DNA from: Thiospirillum jenense
GTDB lineage: Bacteria; Pseudomonadota; Gammaproteobacteria; Chromatiales; Chromatiaceae
Assembly (NCBI RefSeq): GCF_014145225.1
Contig: NZ_JABVCQ010000017.1
Span: 1 to 64,000 of the forward strand
DNA length: 64,000 nucleotides
Direction: 5' to 3'
The notes beneath the pieces were generated by a model. The model ran no database searches and was not told the DNA's origin. It saw only the letters and a list, made by a program, of their open reading frames with translations. Position 1 is the stretch's first letter. Every line of letters begins with the position of its first letter. The position numbers were made by a program, and so were the translations under genes. Below, in pieces: positions 46,811 to 55,993 of the stretch.

Positions 46811-46907
46811 TGTCATGTCATTCCAACATTAATCATTAACTGCATTAAAACAATGCGCCACCAATTGTCAACAAACCTATCGCGTCTATTGATTAAATGA
46901 CATGACA
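46811..46907. repeat. Widely spaced perfect inverted repeat TGTCATGTCATT
   Basis: TGTCATGTCATT (46811-46822) and its exact reverse complement AATGACATGACA (46896-46907) lie 73 bp apart in the 414-nt gap between tRNA-Lys and the LOV kinase. Each arm is itself a tandem TGTCA TGTCA. The layout suggests two binding sites of one regulator upstream of the kinase. No coding frame is supported in the gap. Confidence 0.45.
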
Positions 46908-47116
46908 TAGCTATTAAAACTCGTTACCCGAATTATTAACAGAGCAGATAACTTGGTTATTATCTGACACCCTTACTCTCACATAACGCTATACTCACGT
47001 TGCCCCCGCGCCAACCAATCGGCGTGGCGTGATGGGCTAATGTTTTATCGTAACCCTCTCTGTCGCCACGACATACCGCTAATTGTGGTTAAACGTGAGC
47101 GACATTTTCGCTAAAA

Positions 47117-50100
47117 ATGCTCATGCTGGGATCCTGCATGTCGTCATCTGTCGCGCACCTGCTGAACAAATTCGACCTTCAACACCTCTTTGATGCACTC
47201 GCGGAAGGCGTCATCATCGCCGACCTCAACGGGTGCCTGCGGTTTTGCAACAAAACGGCGCAACATTTGCTAGAAAATTCGGCCTGCCAAGACGCAGTCA
47301 CTCAGCCGAATGCCCCGCTGGTGGGTTTAGCGTTAGCCCTGACGCCAGATGGACTGCCACTCATCGCCGAAGATTTGCCGCTCGCCCGCGCCCTACGCGG
47401 TGAAATTATTCAGTCTATGCAACTGTATCCACACGGCAATCATATTCACACGCCGCAACCATTACTCATTTCAGCACACCCATTATTCGACAACGCCCAA
47501 TGCTGTTGTGGTGCAATAATGACGCTCATACCAACATCAATACCGCAATTAACATTTAGCAGCGCGCCGCCAATAGATGTCAGTCACTTATTAGTCAAAG
47601 CAATTGAAGAACTCGACAATGGCATTTCAATTGCCGACGCCCGCGCTCCGGATATGCCAATTATTTATGCCAACCCCGGCTTTGCCCGATTAACTGGCTA
47701 TACGATAGAAAACGTTATTGGCAAAAACTGCCGCTTTTTACACCGCAACGACGAAGATCAAATCGGGTTAGGACAATTACGCACCGCATTACGCGACGGG
47801 CGCAAAACCGAAGTGATATTACGCAATTATCGTCAAGATGGCAGCTTATTTTGGAATCGGTTAATGGTCGCACCATTACACGATGAATACGGTGGCATTA
47901 GTCATTTTTTTGGGATTCAACAAGACATTACCACCATGATTAATGCGCAAGAAGCATTGCGTAATGAACGCGACTTCATCCGCATGGCGCTGGAATCCAT
48001 CCCCACCCTATTCATTATGATTGATGAACAGGCCAACTTATTAGCTTTTAATAACAAAGTCTGTGAAGTCAGCGGCTATGATACCCGCGATCTATACCAC
48101 ATGACATTACTCGACTTTTTCGCGGGTGAAGAGCGTGAACGCGCCCTGGTTGCTATTGCCGAAGGATTTGAAAAACGCGCTCCAGTTTCATTAGAACTAC
48201 GTTTAATTACCCAAGCCGGCACCCGTGTACCAATTTATTACACGGCAGTGCGCCGTATTCACGACGGGCGGCCGGTGTTAATTGGCACTGGGCAAGATGT
48301 CAGCGAATATCGTAGCCTATTAGAATCGCTGCAACTGAGTGAAGAACGGTTAAGCCGTAGTCATGCATTCGCCAATATTGGTTTATGGGATTGGAATATC
48401 TTAGTCAATGAAGTCTATTGGTCAGACCGCATTCCAGAATTATTAGGATCAACCGAATCCCGCCTCGGCTTTAGCTTTGAAGATTTCTTTAACGCCGTCC
48501 ATCCATTAGACCGTCTTCACTTACGCCAATGTTTAGATCGCTGCGTCGAAGGGCAAGATGTTTTAGATGAAGAATTTCGCGTTCAATGGCCAGATGGATC
48601 ATTACGCTGGATGTTAGCACGCGGTAATGTCGTGCATAACATCGATGGCCGGCCCTTGCGTATGTTTGGTGTCGTGCAAGATATTACCGCATTAAAACAT
48701 GCCGAATTCGTTGAAAAACGCGCCCGCCAACAAATCCAATCAATTATTGATTCATTATGGGCGTTAATTTGTGTTGTTGATGAACAAGGCGTGATTTTGT
48801 CATTAAATCGCTCGTGGCAACAATACGCCTATCGTTTTGGTGATGGCAGTCACCGCCTCACAATTGGCGGTAATTATTTACAATTGTGTGATAATTTAAG
48901 CACACAACATCATCGGACGGATATGACTACATTAGCGCAGGGTGTGCGCGATGTATTAGCAGGTCAATTGCGCGGCTTTGAAACCGAGATTCGCGTACCG
49001 CGTGCCGATAAAGAAGAAACCCATTTGGTGCGCATTACACCATTGCAGGGGGCGAATGAAAACCACCCCCGCGTTGTGATTAATCATCAAGATATTACCG
49101 CGAGTCGTCAAATTGAAGCCGATTTACGCCAAGCAAAAGAAGAAGCCGAACGTGCCAGTCAAGCCAAATCAGAATTCTTATCTTCCATGAGTCATGAATT
49201 GCGCACCCCCATGAATGCCGTGCTGGGATTTGCGCAATTATTAGAACATGACAGCGATCTCAATGCCGAACAAATCGAAAATGTTGAAGAGATTCTGCGC
49301 GCCGGTAAACATTTATTAGAATTAATCAATGAAATATTAGATTTGGCACGCATTGAATCCGGTAAAATTGAGCTATCGTTAGAGCCGATTTTATTATCCG
49401 AAATAGTCACAGAGTGTGTCACCCTATTAGCGCCGCTGGCACGGCAACAGAGCATTCAGATTTTGGCGAATATCACGAGTGATATTCACCTAATCTCTGA
49501 CCGTATTCGCTTAAAGCAAGTGATTATTAACCTGCTGTCTAATGCGATTAAATATAATCGCCCAGCGGGTATTGTGCGGATTGATACCGTACCCGCAGGG
49601 GAATTAAACGCAATGACGCGCCTGCAAATTACCGACACCGGACTTGGGATTCCTGCTGTTCACATTGATGATTTATTCCAACCATTTGCCCGCCTGCGCC
49701 GCGATGAATATCAAGAAGGTACCGGTATTGGTTTGGCGGTGTGTCGGCGATTGGTTGAAGCAATGGGCGGGCGAATTGGCGTGGTTAGCCAGGTGAATGA
49801 AGGCAGCCAGTTCTGGATTGAATTACCCCGCGCTAATACGATGACCGCAGTCACAATAGATGTTGATTCAACTGAGTACGAAGCGATTGAGACACCGCCA
49901 ATTAAATACCGCACAATTTTGCAAATTGAAGATAATTCAGCGAATCTTAAATTGGTCGAACGGTTATTAGCTCGCTATCCTGGCGTGCGTGGCTTGAGTG
50001 CGCAAACGGCGGCATTAGGAATTGACATTGCGCGCAATCAACAACCCGATTTAATTTTAATGGATATTAACATGCCGGGCATGGATGGTTATACAGCTTT

Positions 50101-50293
50101 GCGTATTTTGCACACGGATGCCGCCACGCAACACATTCCCGTTGTGGCATTAACGGCTAATGCAACAGCGCGTGATATTGAAAATGGGTTAGCGGCCGGC
50201 TTTGCGGCATATTTGACTAAACCATTTAACATTAAACAGTTGACCGATACCCTAGCGCATCTATTGGCAGATATTGATTTGTCAACGGATTAG
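47117..50293 (+). CDS. LOV/PAS hybrid sensor histidine kinase (predicted blue-light sensor)
   Basis: A 1058-residue soluble hybrid kinase. An N-terminal PAS (about 17-140) is followed by a LOV-type PAS (about 155-275) with GKNCRFLH around Cys205. The LOV flavin-site residues LRNYRQDG, FWNRL and the terminal Gln in FFGIQQDIT are present, so Cys205 should form the flavin adduct in blue light. Three more PAS domains follow (about 288-400, 412-530, 540-660). The kinase has H-box SHELRTPMN (His693), NAIKYN, DTGLGIP and GTGIGLAV. A C-terminal receiver has Asp983 (LILMDINMPGMDG) and Lys in LTKPF. No membrane helices. ATGs at 47123 and 47138 are alternative starts; GGGA precedes the latter. Light sensing is inferred from motifs. 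Confidence 0.9.
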   Translation: MLMLGSCMSSSVAHLLNKFDLQHLFDALAEGVIIADLNGCLRFCNKTAQHLLENSACQDAVTQPNAPLVGLALALTPDGLPLIAEDLPLARALRGEIIQSMQLYPHGNHIHTPQPLLISAHPLFDNAQCCCGAIMTLIPTSIPQLTFSSAPPIDVSHLLVKAIEELDNGISIADARAPDMPIIYANPGFARLTGYTIENVIGKNCRFLHRNDEDQIGLGQLRTALRDGRKTEVILRNYRQDGSLFWNRLMVAPLHDEYGGISHFFGIQQDITTMINAQEALRNERDFIRMALESIPTLFIMIDEQANLLAFNNKVCEVSGYDTRDLYHMTLLDFFAGEERERALVAIAEGFEKRAPVSLELRLITQAGTRVPIYYTAVRRIHDGRPVLIGTGQDVSEYRSLLESLQLSEERLSRSHAFANIGLWDWNILVNEVYWSDRIPELLGSTESRLGFSFEDFFNAVHPLDRLHLRQCLDRCVEGQDVLDEEFRVQWPDGSLRWMLARGNVVHNIDGRPLRMFGVVQDITALKHAEFVEKRARQQIQSIIDSLWALICVVDEQGVILSLNRSWQQYAYRFGDGSHRLTIGGNYLQLCDNLSTQHHRTDMTTLAQGVRDVLAGQLRGFETEIRVPRADKEETHLVRITPLQGANENHPRVVINHQDITASRQIEADLRQAKEEAERASQAKSEFLSSMSHELRTPMNAVLGFAQLLEHDSDLNAEQIENVEEILRAGKHLLELINEILDLARIESGKIELSLEPILLSEIVTECVTLLAPLARQQSIQILANITSDIHLISDRIRLKQVIINLLSNAIKYNRPAGIVRIDTVPAGELNAMTRLQITDTGLGIPAVHIDDLFQPFARLRRDEYQEGTGIGLAVCRRLVEAMGGRIGVVSQVNEGSQFWIELPRANTMTAVTIDVDSTEYEAIETPPIKYRTILQIEDNSANLKLVERLLARYPGVRGLSAQTAALGIDIARNQQPDLILMDINMPGMDGYTALRILHTDAATQHIPVVALTANATARDIENGLAAGFAAYLTKPFNIKQLTDTLAHLLADIDLSTD

Positions 50294-50460
50294 ACTAGAA
50301 TGATGAAGCCGGCGGCGTATTATTAAATGGGCAAACTCATTAAAATACGTCACCATTGGCGGTGGCTCAACAAGCAACTTGACCCTACCGCGTTAATTCA
50401 GTAACCTAGCGCGTCTTTTCGCGCACGGGTTGCGCATAAATGATTTTGAGGATCAACAAC

Positions 50461-50697
50461 ATGTCGAAAATCTGTCAAGTGACGGGTAAGCGCCCACTCG
50501 TGGGTAATAACGTTTCTCATGCCAACAATAGAACTAAACGGCGGTTTTTACCAAATCTACATTACCATCGCTTTTGGGTTGAATCAGAACATCGCTGGGT
50601 GCGATTGCGGGTGACGACCAAAGGAATGCGCACCATTGATAAACTGGGAATTGATGCGGTGTTATCTGACTTGCGCACTCGCGGCGAAAGTTATTAG
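50461..50697 (+). CDS. rpmB: 50S ribosomal protein L28
   Basis: A 78-residue protein starting [29 protein letters not shown], the standard L28 N-terminus. GAGG lies upstream of the ATG at 50461. Followed by rpmG, the conserved pair. Confidence 0.98.
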   Translation: MSKICQVTGKRPLVGNNVSHANNRTKRRFLPNLHYHRFWVESEHRWVRLRVTTKGMRTIDKLGIDAVLSDLRTRGESY

Positions 50698-50800
50698 GAG
50701 AGCGATTCAGTTCAGTTGGTTTTTTTAACAAAAAACGGTTAACCCCGACGTGCATTTGTTATGGTTAACCACCGTCATTTTCAATGCGGAGCATTTTAAT

Positions 50801-50968
50801 ATGGCTAAGGCAGCACGCGACAAAATTCGATTGAATTCCAGTGCCGGTACTGGGCATTTTTATACCACCACGAAGAATAAACGCAATCAACCGGGCAAGA
50901 TGGAAATTAAAAAGTATGACCCGGTGGCACGCAAACATGTCATGTATAAAGAAGGCAAGATTAAATAA
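50801..50968 (+). CDS. rpmG: 50S ribosomal protein L33
   Basis: A 55-residue protein, [20 protein letters not shown] to [17 protein letters not shown], the cysteine-free L33 form. GGAG precedes the ATG at 50801. It lies 103 nt after rpmB. Confidence 0.98.
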   Translation: MAKAARDKIRLNSSAGTGHFYTTTKNKRNQPGKMEIKKYDPVARKHVMYKEGKIK

Positions 50969-51033
50969 TGACGCTTGTCCAATTGATGTCACCAACTGGC
51001 AGTGGCGAATCGGCGATTTGGCGTTAATTATTC

Positions 51034-51699
51034 GTGTCATCAGCATCCACGCATTCCGAACGTGACCGGTTATTAGCAATCGCAGGGCTGTATCAAGCGG
51101 CTGCTTGTGTGCAAGCGATTGCCCGCCACGGCCGAATTGAAACTGCCCCAATGCAGCCGTGTATTTACAGTCTGTTTCAATTCGATCCAAGCGATGTTCC
51201 CGCCGTTTATGAATACGCGGCAGCGGTGCGCGGCGGGGCGCAACATTTACTCGATCAATTGGTCAGTTCCCCGCGTGATTTGGAATTGACTCGTTACGCC
51301 ATCACGCTATTAAAACACGCGCAGCAATTATCCAAACGCCGCGATCTATTAACCCGCCTGCGCACCGAATTAGAACGCATTGCCGCCGTCTGTCAACATG
51401 AATCATCATTATTAGATGACACCTGTTTAGCGCAATTGGCCGCGCTCTACAGCGATACCGTTGGGCGATTAGAACCGCGCATTTTAATTCACGGTCAAGC
51501 GGTGTATTTGAAACAAACGGATAATCAACACGCCGTGCGGGCGCTATTATTAACTGGCGTGCGGGCAGCGATTTTGTGGTATCAACTCGGCGGGCGGCGC
51601 TGGCACATTATTTTTGCCCGGCGGCGTTTGTACGATGCAGCGCGGGCGTATTTAGCCGATACCGACACCGATCCCGCCGCGCCACCGCAATTGGATTGA
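51034..51699 (+). CDS. hflD: HflD homologue (high-frequency lysogenisation protein family)
   Basis: A 221-residue helical protein matching E. coli HflD in order: LAIAGLYQAAACVQAIARHG, then ELTRYAITLL, ALYSDTVGRLEPRI, VRALLLTGVRAAILWYQLGG and FARRRLYDAA. In E. coli HflD is a peripheral membrane protein that binds phage lambda CII; its host role is unclear. It starts with GTG at 51034. It is usually beside mnmA and purB, but here sits between rpmG and sbcD. Its TGA stop (51697-51699) is in the same frame as the following sbcD reading frame. Confidence 0.85.
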   Translation: MSSASTHSERDRLLAIAGLYQAAACVQAIARHGRIETAPMQPCIYSLFQFDPSDVPAVYEYAAAVRGGAQHLLDQLVSSPRDLELTRYAITLLKHAQQLSKRRDLLTRLRTELERIAAVCQHESSLLDDTCLAQLAALYSDTVGRLEPRILIHGQAVYLKQTDNQHAVRALLLTGVRAAILWYQLGGRRWHIIFARRRLYDAARAYLADTDTDPAAPPQLD

Positions 51700-51705
51700 A
51701 CGCCG

Positions 51706-53031
51706 CTGCGCCTGCTGCACACTTCAGATTGGCATCTTGGACAAACGCTGCACGGCTTTGACCGCAGCGCCGAGCAGCAATTTTTCCTCACCTGGTTACT
51801 CGACCAACTGGTCGCGCAACGGATTGACGCGCTGCTCATCAGCGGTGACGTGTTCGATCAACCCAACCCGTCCGCCGAGGCGCAGCGGCAGTGGTATCAA
51901 TTCCTCGCCACCGCCCGCCTGCAATTACCACGCCTTGACATCGTGGTGATTGCCGGTAATCACGATTCCGCCGCCCGCCTCGAAGCACCCGCCGCCGTGT
52001 TGCAACCGTTCGGCATCACCGTCGTTGGCACGGTCAAGTATGACGCGAGCGGGGCGCTGGACACGCAGCGGCTGGTGATCCCGCTGCATGACGCGCACGG
52101 GCGCTGCGCCGCGTGGTGTTTAGCCGTGCCATTTTTGCGTTTCAGTGATCTGCCACGTCGCGCCACTGCCACACCCGCGCCGCCGCCCGCCGCTGCCAAC
52201 CCGACGTTATTTGATCCGCCCCACCGCGAGCTACCCGCAACGGATGCTGGCTATGTGCGCGGCGTGGCGGCGGTGTATCAACAGGTGACGGCGCGGGCGC
52301 AGGCGGTGCGGAAAGCCGATCACGCCCTGATCGCGCTGGGACATTGTCACATGTCAGGCGGGCAGGTGTCGGCGGATTCGGAGCGGCGCTTGGTGATTGG
52401 CGGGGCGGAGGCGTTGCCGGTAGAAATTTTTGACAAAACAATCAGTTACGCAGCACTCGGGCATTTGCATCGGGCGCAACTGGTTGGTCAACACGCGCAC
52501 CGCCGTTATTGCGGCAGTCCATTGCCATTGTCATTTGCAGAAGTGAATTATCAACATCAGGTGCTGTGTATTGAATTAAACGGCGCGCAGGTTGACTCTA
52601 TTCAACCTATTTACGTCCCGCGTCCAGTTCATTTATTGCGTATTCCCGCACAACCCGCCCCGCTCGCCACCGTGTTAATGCAATTGCGTGAATTGCAGTT
52701 GCCGCCGCAGCCAATTGATGCGCCGCCTTATTTGCAAGTGCGGGTTTTATTAACAGCGCCAGAACCGAGTTTGCGGGTGCAAATTGAAACGGCATTGCAG
52801 CATCAGCGGGTGCGATTAGCGCGAATTGAAACGACCTATGCCGCCAGCGCCGCGCCGGCCGTTGATAATTATCGTTCTTTGGATGAACTGGAGCGGTTAT
52901 TGCCGCAAGATGTCTTCGCGCAATTATATCAAACGCGCTATGCCACGCAGCCGAGTGCGGAATTACTCAATACCTTTAACGAATTATTAGCCGAGGTCAC
53001 GGCGGCGGATTTTAATTCAGCGGCGGAATAA
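51706..53031 (+). CDS. sbcD: Exonuclease SbcD (nuclease subunit of SbcCD), CTG start
   Basis: A 441-residue metallophosphoesterase of the SbcD/Mre11 family with all catalytic motifs: SDWHLG, SGDVFDQ, AGNHDS, GHCHMS and GHLHRAQ. With SbcC it cleaves hairpins and protein-blocked DNA ends. The product aligns with SbcD from its first residue (LRLLHTSDWHLG against MRILHTSDWHLG), but that codon is CTG (51706). The next conventional start, GTG at 51850, would remove the first catalytic motif. The frame is shared with hflD, separated only by TGA-ACG-CCG. So either CTG initiates or the TGA is read through. sbcC is not downstream. Confidence 0.88.
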   Translation: MRLLHTSDWHLGQTLHGFDRSAEQQFFLTWLLDQLVAQRIDALLISGDVFDQPNPSAEAQRQWYQFLATARLQLPRLDIVVIAGNHDSAARLEAPAAVLQPFGITVVGTVKYDASGALDTQRLVIPLHDAHGRCAAWCLAVPFLRFSDLPRRATATPAPPPAAANPTLFDPPHRELPATDAGYVRGVAAVYQQVTARAQAVRKADHALIALGHCHMSGGQVSADSERRLVIGGAEALPVEIFDKTISYAALGHLHRAQLVGQHAHRRYCGSPLPLSFAEVNYQHQVLCIELNGAQVDSIQPIYVPRPVHLLRIPAQPAPLATVLMQLRELQLPPQPIDAPPYLQVRVLLTAPEPSLRVQIETALQHQRVRLARIETTYAASAAPAVDNYRSLDELERLLPQDVFAQLYQTRYATQPSAELLNTFNELLAEVTAADFNSAAE

Positions 53032-53045
53032 AACTTTCTTAATTA

Positions 53046-53073
53046 TTCCAATGCTGGCGCGTGGGAACGATCA
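53046..53073 (+). repeat. Palindromic GGGAACGATCA repeat, copy 5
   Basis: ATTCCAATGCTGGCGC-GTGGGAAC-GATCA, nearly the same as copy 2, between sbcD and the next small gene. It is the second best preserved copy. Confidence 0.6.
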
Positions 53074-53155
53074 ATTAACCCTGGCACATGGGGAGGGGCA
53101 GGTAAGCGGGTTATTGAACTCATCGTGTTGCCAAACAGTTAATTAAGGAGTTGAG

Positions 53156-53581
53156 ATGTTTGAATCAAGTATAAGCCAAGCAAGTGATTCCATGTATTTG
53201 GGTAATATCGCTGTTGTGGACGGGTTGGTGCGGCAATTCGTATCAGATGTGATGATGGCAGATGATATTGAAGTTATTTATCACGAAATTGATCGGCTGG
53301 GGCATATTTTTAGTGGTGATGATGCACAGTACACAGCGCCGAATGGGTGGCTGACTTTAGAACAATTGGGCGCTTTACTCATCACTATCTATCAGCTTGA
53401 GCAAGAACAAAGTTTATTCTTGATAGTTCGCTCTGCGCTCGCTAGTTTTGCGAGCGAGTTAATGGATCTACTGCCGCTATACGCAGATGATGAGCGTAAG
53501 CTGTATAGCAGCGTAGATCGCTCAGTTAAAAAACTGGTTTTTGCATTACTGGGCATTAGTTATGTGAATACAGTTAAATAA
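53156..53581 (+). CDS. Hypothetical protein
   Basis: A 141-residue acidic protein with no domain I recognise. It is predicted mainly alpha-helical, with segments such as GLVRQFVSDVMMADDIEVIYHEIDRLGHIF and LGALLITIYQLEQEQSLF. No signal peptide or membrane helix. A strong ribosome binding site (AAGGAG) precedes the ATG, which supports translation. The next small gene starts 16 nt later, so the two may be co-expressed. Confidence 0.6.
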   Translation: MFESSISQASDSMYLGNIAVVDGLVRQFVSDVMMADDIEVIYHEIDRLGHIFSGDDAQYTAPNGWLTLEQLGALLITIYQLEQEQSLFLIVRSALASFASELMDLLPLYADDERKLYSSVDRSVKKLVFALLGISYVNTVK

Positions 53582-53597
53582 CGGGTTTTATTCCATC

Positions 53598-53891
53598 GTG
53601 CGTACTGCTGCGTGTCCGGATGGGCAGTTATTAGTGCGAGCGCGGCGGGCGGGTGATATTGAGAAGTTGTGGGCAACAGCTGAGGTAATTATGACTAAAG
53701 GCTGTGATTATTTGTATCGCGCTTTTATTCCTGAACAAGAGGTGGCGGATGCAATTGCATTGTCAGTAGTGGGTATTGATTATCCTAACTTTAAGGAATC
53801 AGTGACCGATCATGCATTGCATCATGCTTATTACCGCGTGTGGCGGGCGCTGTCTGAAGTGCAGCATCCCGCGCCGTATTCGCTAGAATAA
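53598..53891 (+). CDS. Conserved small protein of unknown function
   Basis: A 97-residue protein from a GTG start. The central and C-terminal segments, [30 protein letters not shown] and [11 protein letters not shown] followed by HHAYYRVW, resemble a family of short bacterial proteins of unknown function with the same DY-RA-F...GIDY-NFK...YxxVW pattern. The start is not well marked; homology begins near LLVRARR. The last ~60 nt overlap the convergent chemoreceptor gene. Co-transcription with the preceding hypothetical gene is likely from spacing. Confidence 0.55.
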   Translation: MRTAACPDGQLLVRARRAGDIEKLWATAEVIMTKGCDYLYRAFIPEQEVADAIALSVVGIDYPNFKESVTDHALHHAYYRVWRALSEVQHPAPYSLE

Positions 53892-55711
53892 GCGGTCGTG
53901 ACGTTTTTATTCACGCCTTCATTCACTTCACCAATCCGAAACTGCGCCGTTTCGGCGGTGACGCCATCCACCGTCTGTCGCACCTGTTGCGCTAATTCGG
54001 CCAATTCAGCACTAATGACCCGCGTTCCTAATACGCTTTGATTTGTCGCGTCAATTTGATGATTGATGTCATCCGTGACATGATCTTGCATAGTCATTGC
54101 CTGCTGCATGTGCGTAAAGCCTTGAGATAAATCGTGAATTTGCTGGGCAGCGGTGGACAATTCTTGTTCACTTTGATTAGATAACACGGACACCTGCTGC
54201 ATCACACCAGTAGTGTCGTGCATAATGATTTCGGTGTGTTTAATATCGCGCACAAAGGTGGTTAAATTGCGATCAATGCTCTGGGTTAATTCAGCCGTTT
54301 TATTGGCTAATACCCGCACTTCATCCGCCACCACTGCAAACCCGCGTCCCTGTTCACCAGCGCGAGCGGCTTCAATGGCGGCATTGAGTGCTAATAAATT
54401 GGTCTGATCGGCAATGCGTTTAATGTGATTGAGTAATTCAACAATCGTATGCGATTGCGTCGCCACTGTGGTCATGCGTTCATTGCATTGTTGAATATGT
54501 TGCATCGCCGTATCACTCAAGGTGTGATTCTGCCGCGCCACCTGTTGACTGCGATCTACCGTATTCACCACGCCGTCGAGCGTTTGATTTACCTGTGTCA
54601 CGGCGGTGGTTAATTGTTGGGTAGTCGTGCGCAATTGACTCGCGCCCTGACTAATCTGTTCTAAATGCGTGACCATTTGACCGCTATGCGTTAATAGGGT
54701 GCGGCTGCGTTGTAATAGTTGCTCGGCTTCGGTTGACAAAATAGTCATGCGCCGCATAATAGCGGCAACAATGGATTGCACCTTGCTGATGAATTGATTA
54801 AAGGCGGCGGCAATTAAACCCATTTCATCATGCCGTTTAATTGGCAGGCGGTGGGTTAAATCACCATCGCCCTGAGTTAAATCGGTTAAACTGTTTTGCA
54901 ATCGCGCCAGCGGACGTTGAATGAAACGACGGAAGATGATTGCCAAGATTAATAAGGTTGGAATTAAAACGCCGAGCATGGCGCCAGCCATGCTCATTAA
55001 CGTTTCATTGCGTTGGGCGGTGAATGGCAAGGGATCGAGGCGCACGCGCAAATAACCGCCGGCTTCGCCCTGCTGCCAATGGGTGTGACACACGATGCAG
55101 TCGGGCGTGACTGGTAGCGCGGCATAAAAATCGGCGCTGCCGGCGGTGATGACGGTTTCGCGCCGCGTGGCGTTGTCAAATTGCAGCGCCTCGGGCAGGG
55201 TGAAGTGACAATCCGCGCAAGTTTGGCGGGTGTCACGATAGGCGGCGATGTGCGCTTGGGCGGCGGGGGTGTCGGTGACGTCGCGCCAGTTCCAGTCACT
55301 GCGTTGATAGCGTCCGCGACTGCGCTGGTAAAGTGATTCGTTAATGTTATCAAGCAGTTGTCCATCGCGCTGGACGAATGGTAAGCCGACGCTGACCAGT
55401 CCTGAACGATAGACCAGGTGGCGAAAACGGGCGAATAATGCCACGTCCACCACGCCGTCGAGTTCGTTAAAATCGTCAATTGCGCGTTGAAAACTCTCGC
55501 GCTGCCCTTTGCTGATAGATTCGTGGGTGTTGCGCACCAGCATCGTCAACAAGTGGTCGCCATTTTGCTGGAGGCGTTGGTGAGATTGGCGGTCTAAATA
55601 AAACCACGCGGCGGTGAAAACGGCGGTGGCGACGCAGATGACGCCCAACAGCAGGGCGGTCACGGCGCGAAAGGCGATGGTGTGGCGCAGGTGATGCGTG
55701 GAATTGGACAT
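53831..55711 (-). CDS. Methyl-accepting chemotaxis protein with a two-heme c-type sensor domain
   Basis: A 626-residue chemoreceptor: first membrane helix (about 15-40), a periplasmic domain (about 41-245), a second helix (about 250-272), HAMP ([19 protein letters not shown]) and a signalling domain with [20 protein letters not shown]. The periplasmic domain carries two CXXCH motifs, CADCH (165-169) and CIVCH (205-209), so it should bind two covalent hemes. This recalls the Tll0287-like/DUF3365 heme sensors and Desulfovibrio DcrA, a heme-c chemoreceptor for redox/oxygen. It probably directs aerotaxis or redox taxis. The ATG at 55711 is chosen because the helix follows; a longer frame starts at 55747. 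The tail past QFRIGEV looks like added read-through sequence over the convergent gene. Confidence 0.88.
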   Translation of the reverse strand: MSNSTHHLRHTIAFRAVTALLLGVICVATAVFTAAWFYLDRQSHQRLQQNGDHLLTMLVRNTHESISKGQRESFQRAIDDFNELDGVVDVALFARFRHLVYRSGLVSVGLPFVQRDGQLLDNINESLYQRSRGRYQRSDWNWRDVTDTPAAQAHIAAYRDTRQTCADCHFTLPEALQFDNATRRETVITAGSADFYAALPVTPDCIVCHTHWQQGEAGGYLRVRLDPLPFTAQRNETLMSMAGAMLGVLIPTLLILAIIFRRFIQRPLARLQNSLTDLTQGDGDLTHRLPIKRHDEMGLIAAAFNQFISKVQSIVAAIMRRMTILSTEAEQLLQRSRTLLTHSGQMVTHLEQISQGASQLRTTTQQLTTAVTQVNQTLDGVVNTVDRSQQVARQNHTLSDTAMQHIQQCNERMTTVATQSHTIVELLNHIKRIADQTNLLALNAAIEAARAGEQGRGFAVVADEVRVLANKTAELTQSIDRNLTTFVRDIKHTEIIMHDTTGVMQQVSVLSNQSEQELSTAAQQIHDLSQGFTHMQQAMTMQDHVTDDINHQIDATNQSVLGTRVISAELAELAQQVRQTVDGVTAETAQFRIGEVNEGVNKNVTTAYSSEYGAGCCTSDSARHTR

Positions 55712-55993
55712 GGTCACGGGGGGTGGCAAATTAACTGCCGATACCAAATGCGTGGCAAGGATACAACATTAACTGAATAGCAACTTTTTTACCAACGTAC
55801 CATTCAGCGACAAGGTATAGTTATCAGAACTGCGCGGCGGTTTTACAGAGGGATTCTGCCTGGCGCAGCACCACATTTGCCACCAAGTCAAGCGAAATCG
55901 CCATCGCCGCGCCGCTCTGCTACCGTTCACATCAATCCCCTACCAACCGCGTTGGGTGGCGGATTTGCCAGCCCACCACTCGGAACTCACTGC

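Noticed and set aside
51034-51699. hflD as a sign of a prophage nearby
   Set aside because: HflD is a host gene of gammaproteobacteria; no phage structural, integrase or lysis genes are in the window.
55748-55993. Possible TPP riboswitch before thiD
   Set aside because: The conserved CUGAGA and ACCUGA segments of the TPP aptamer are absent.
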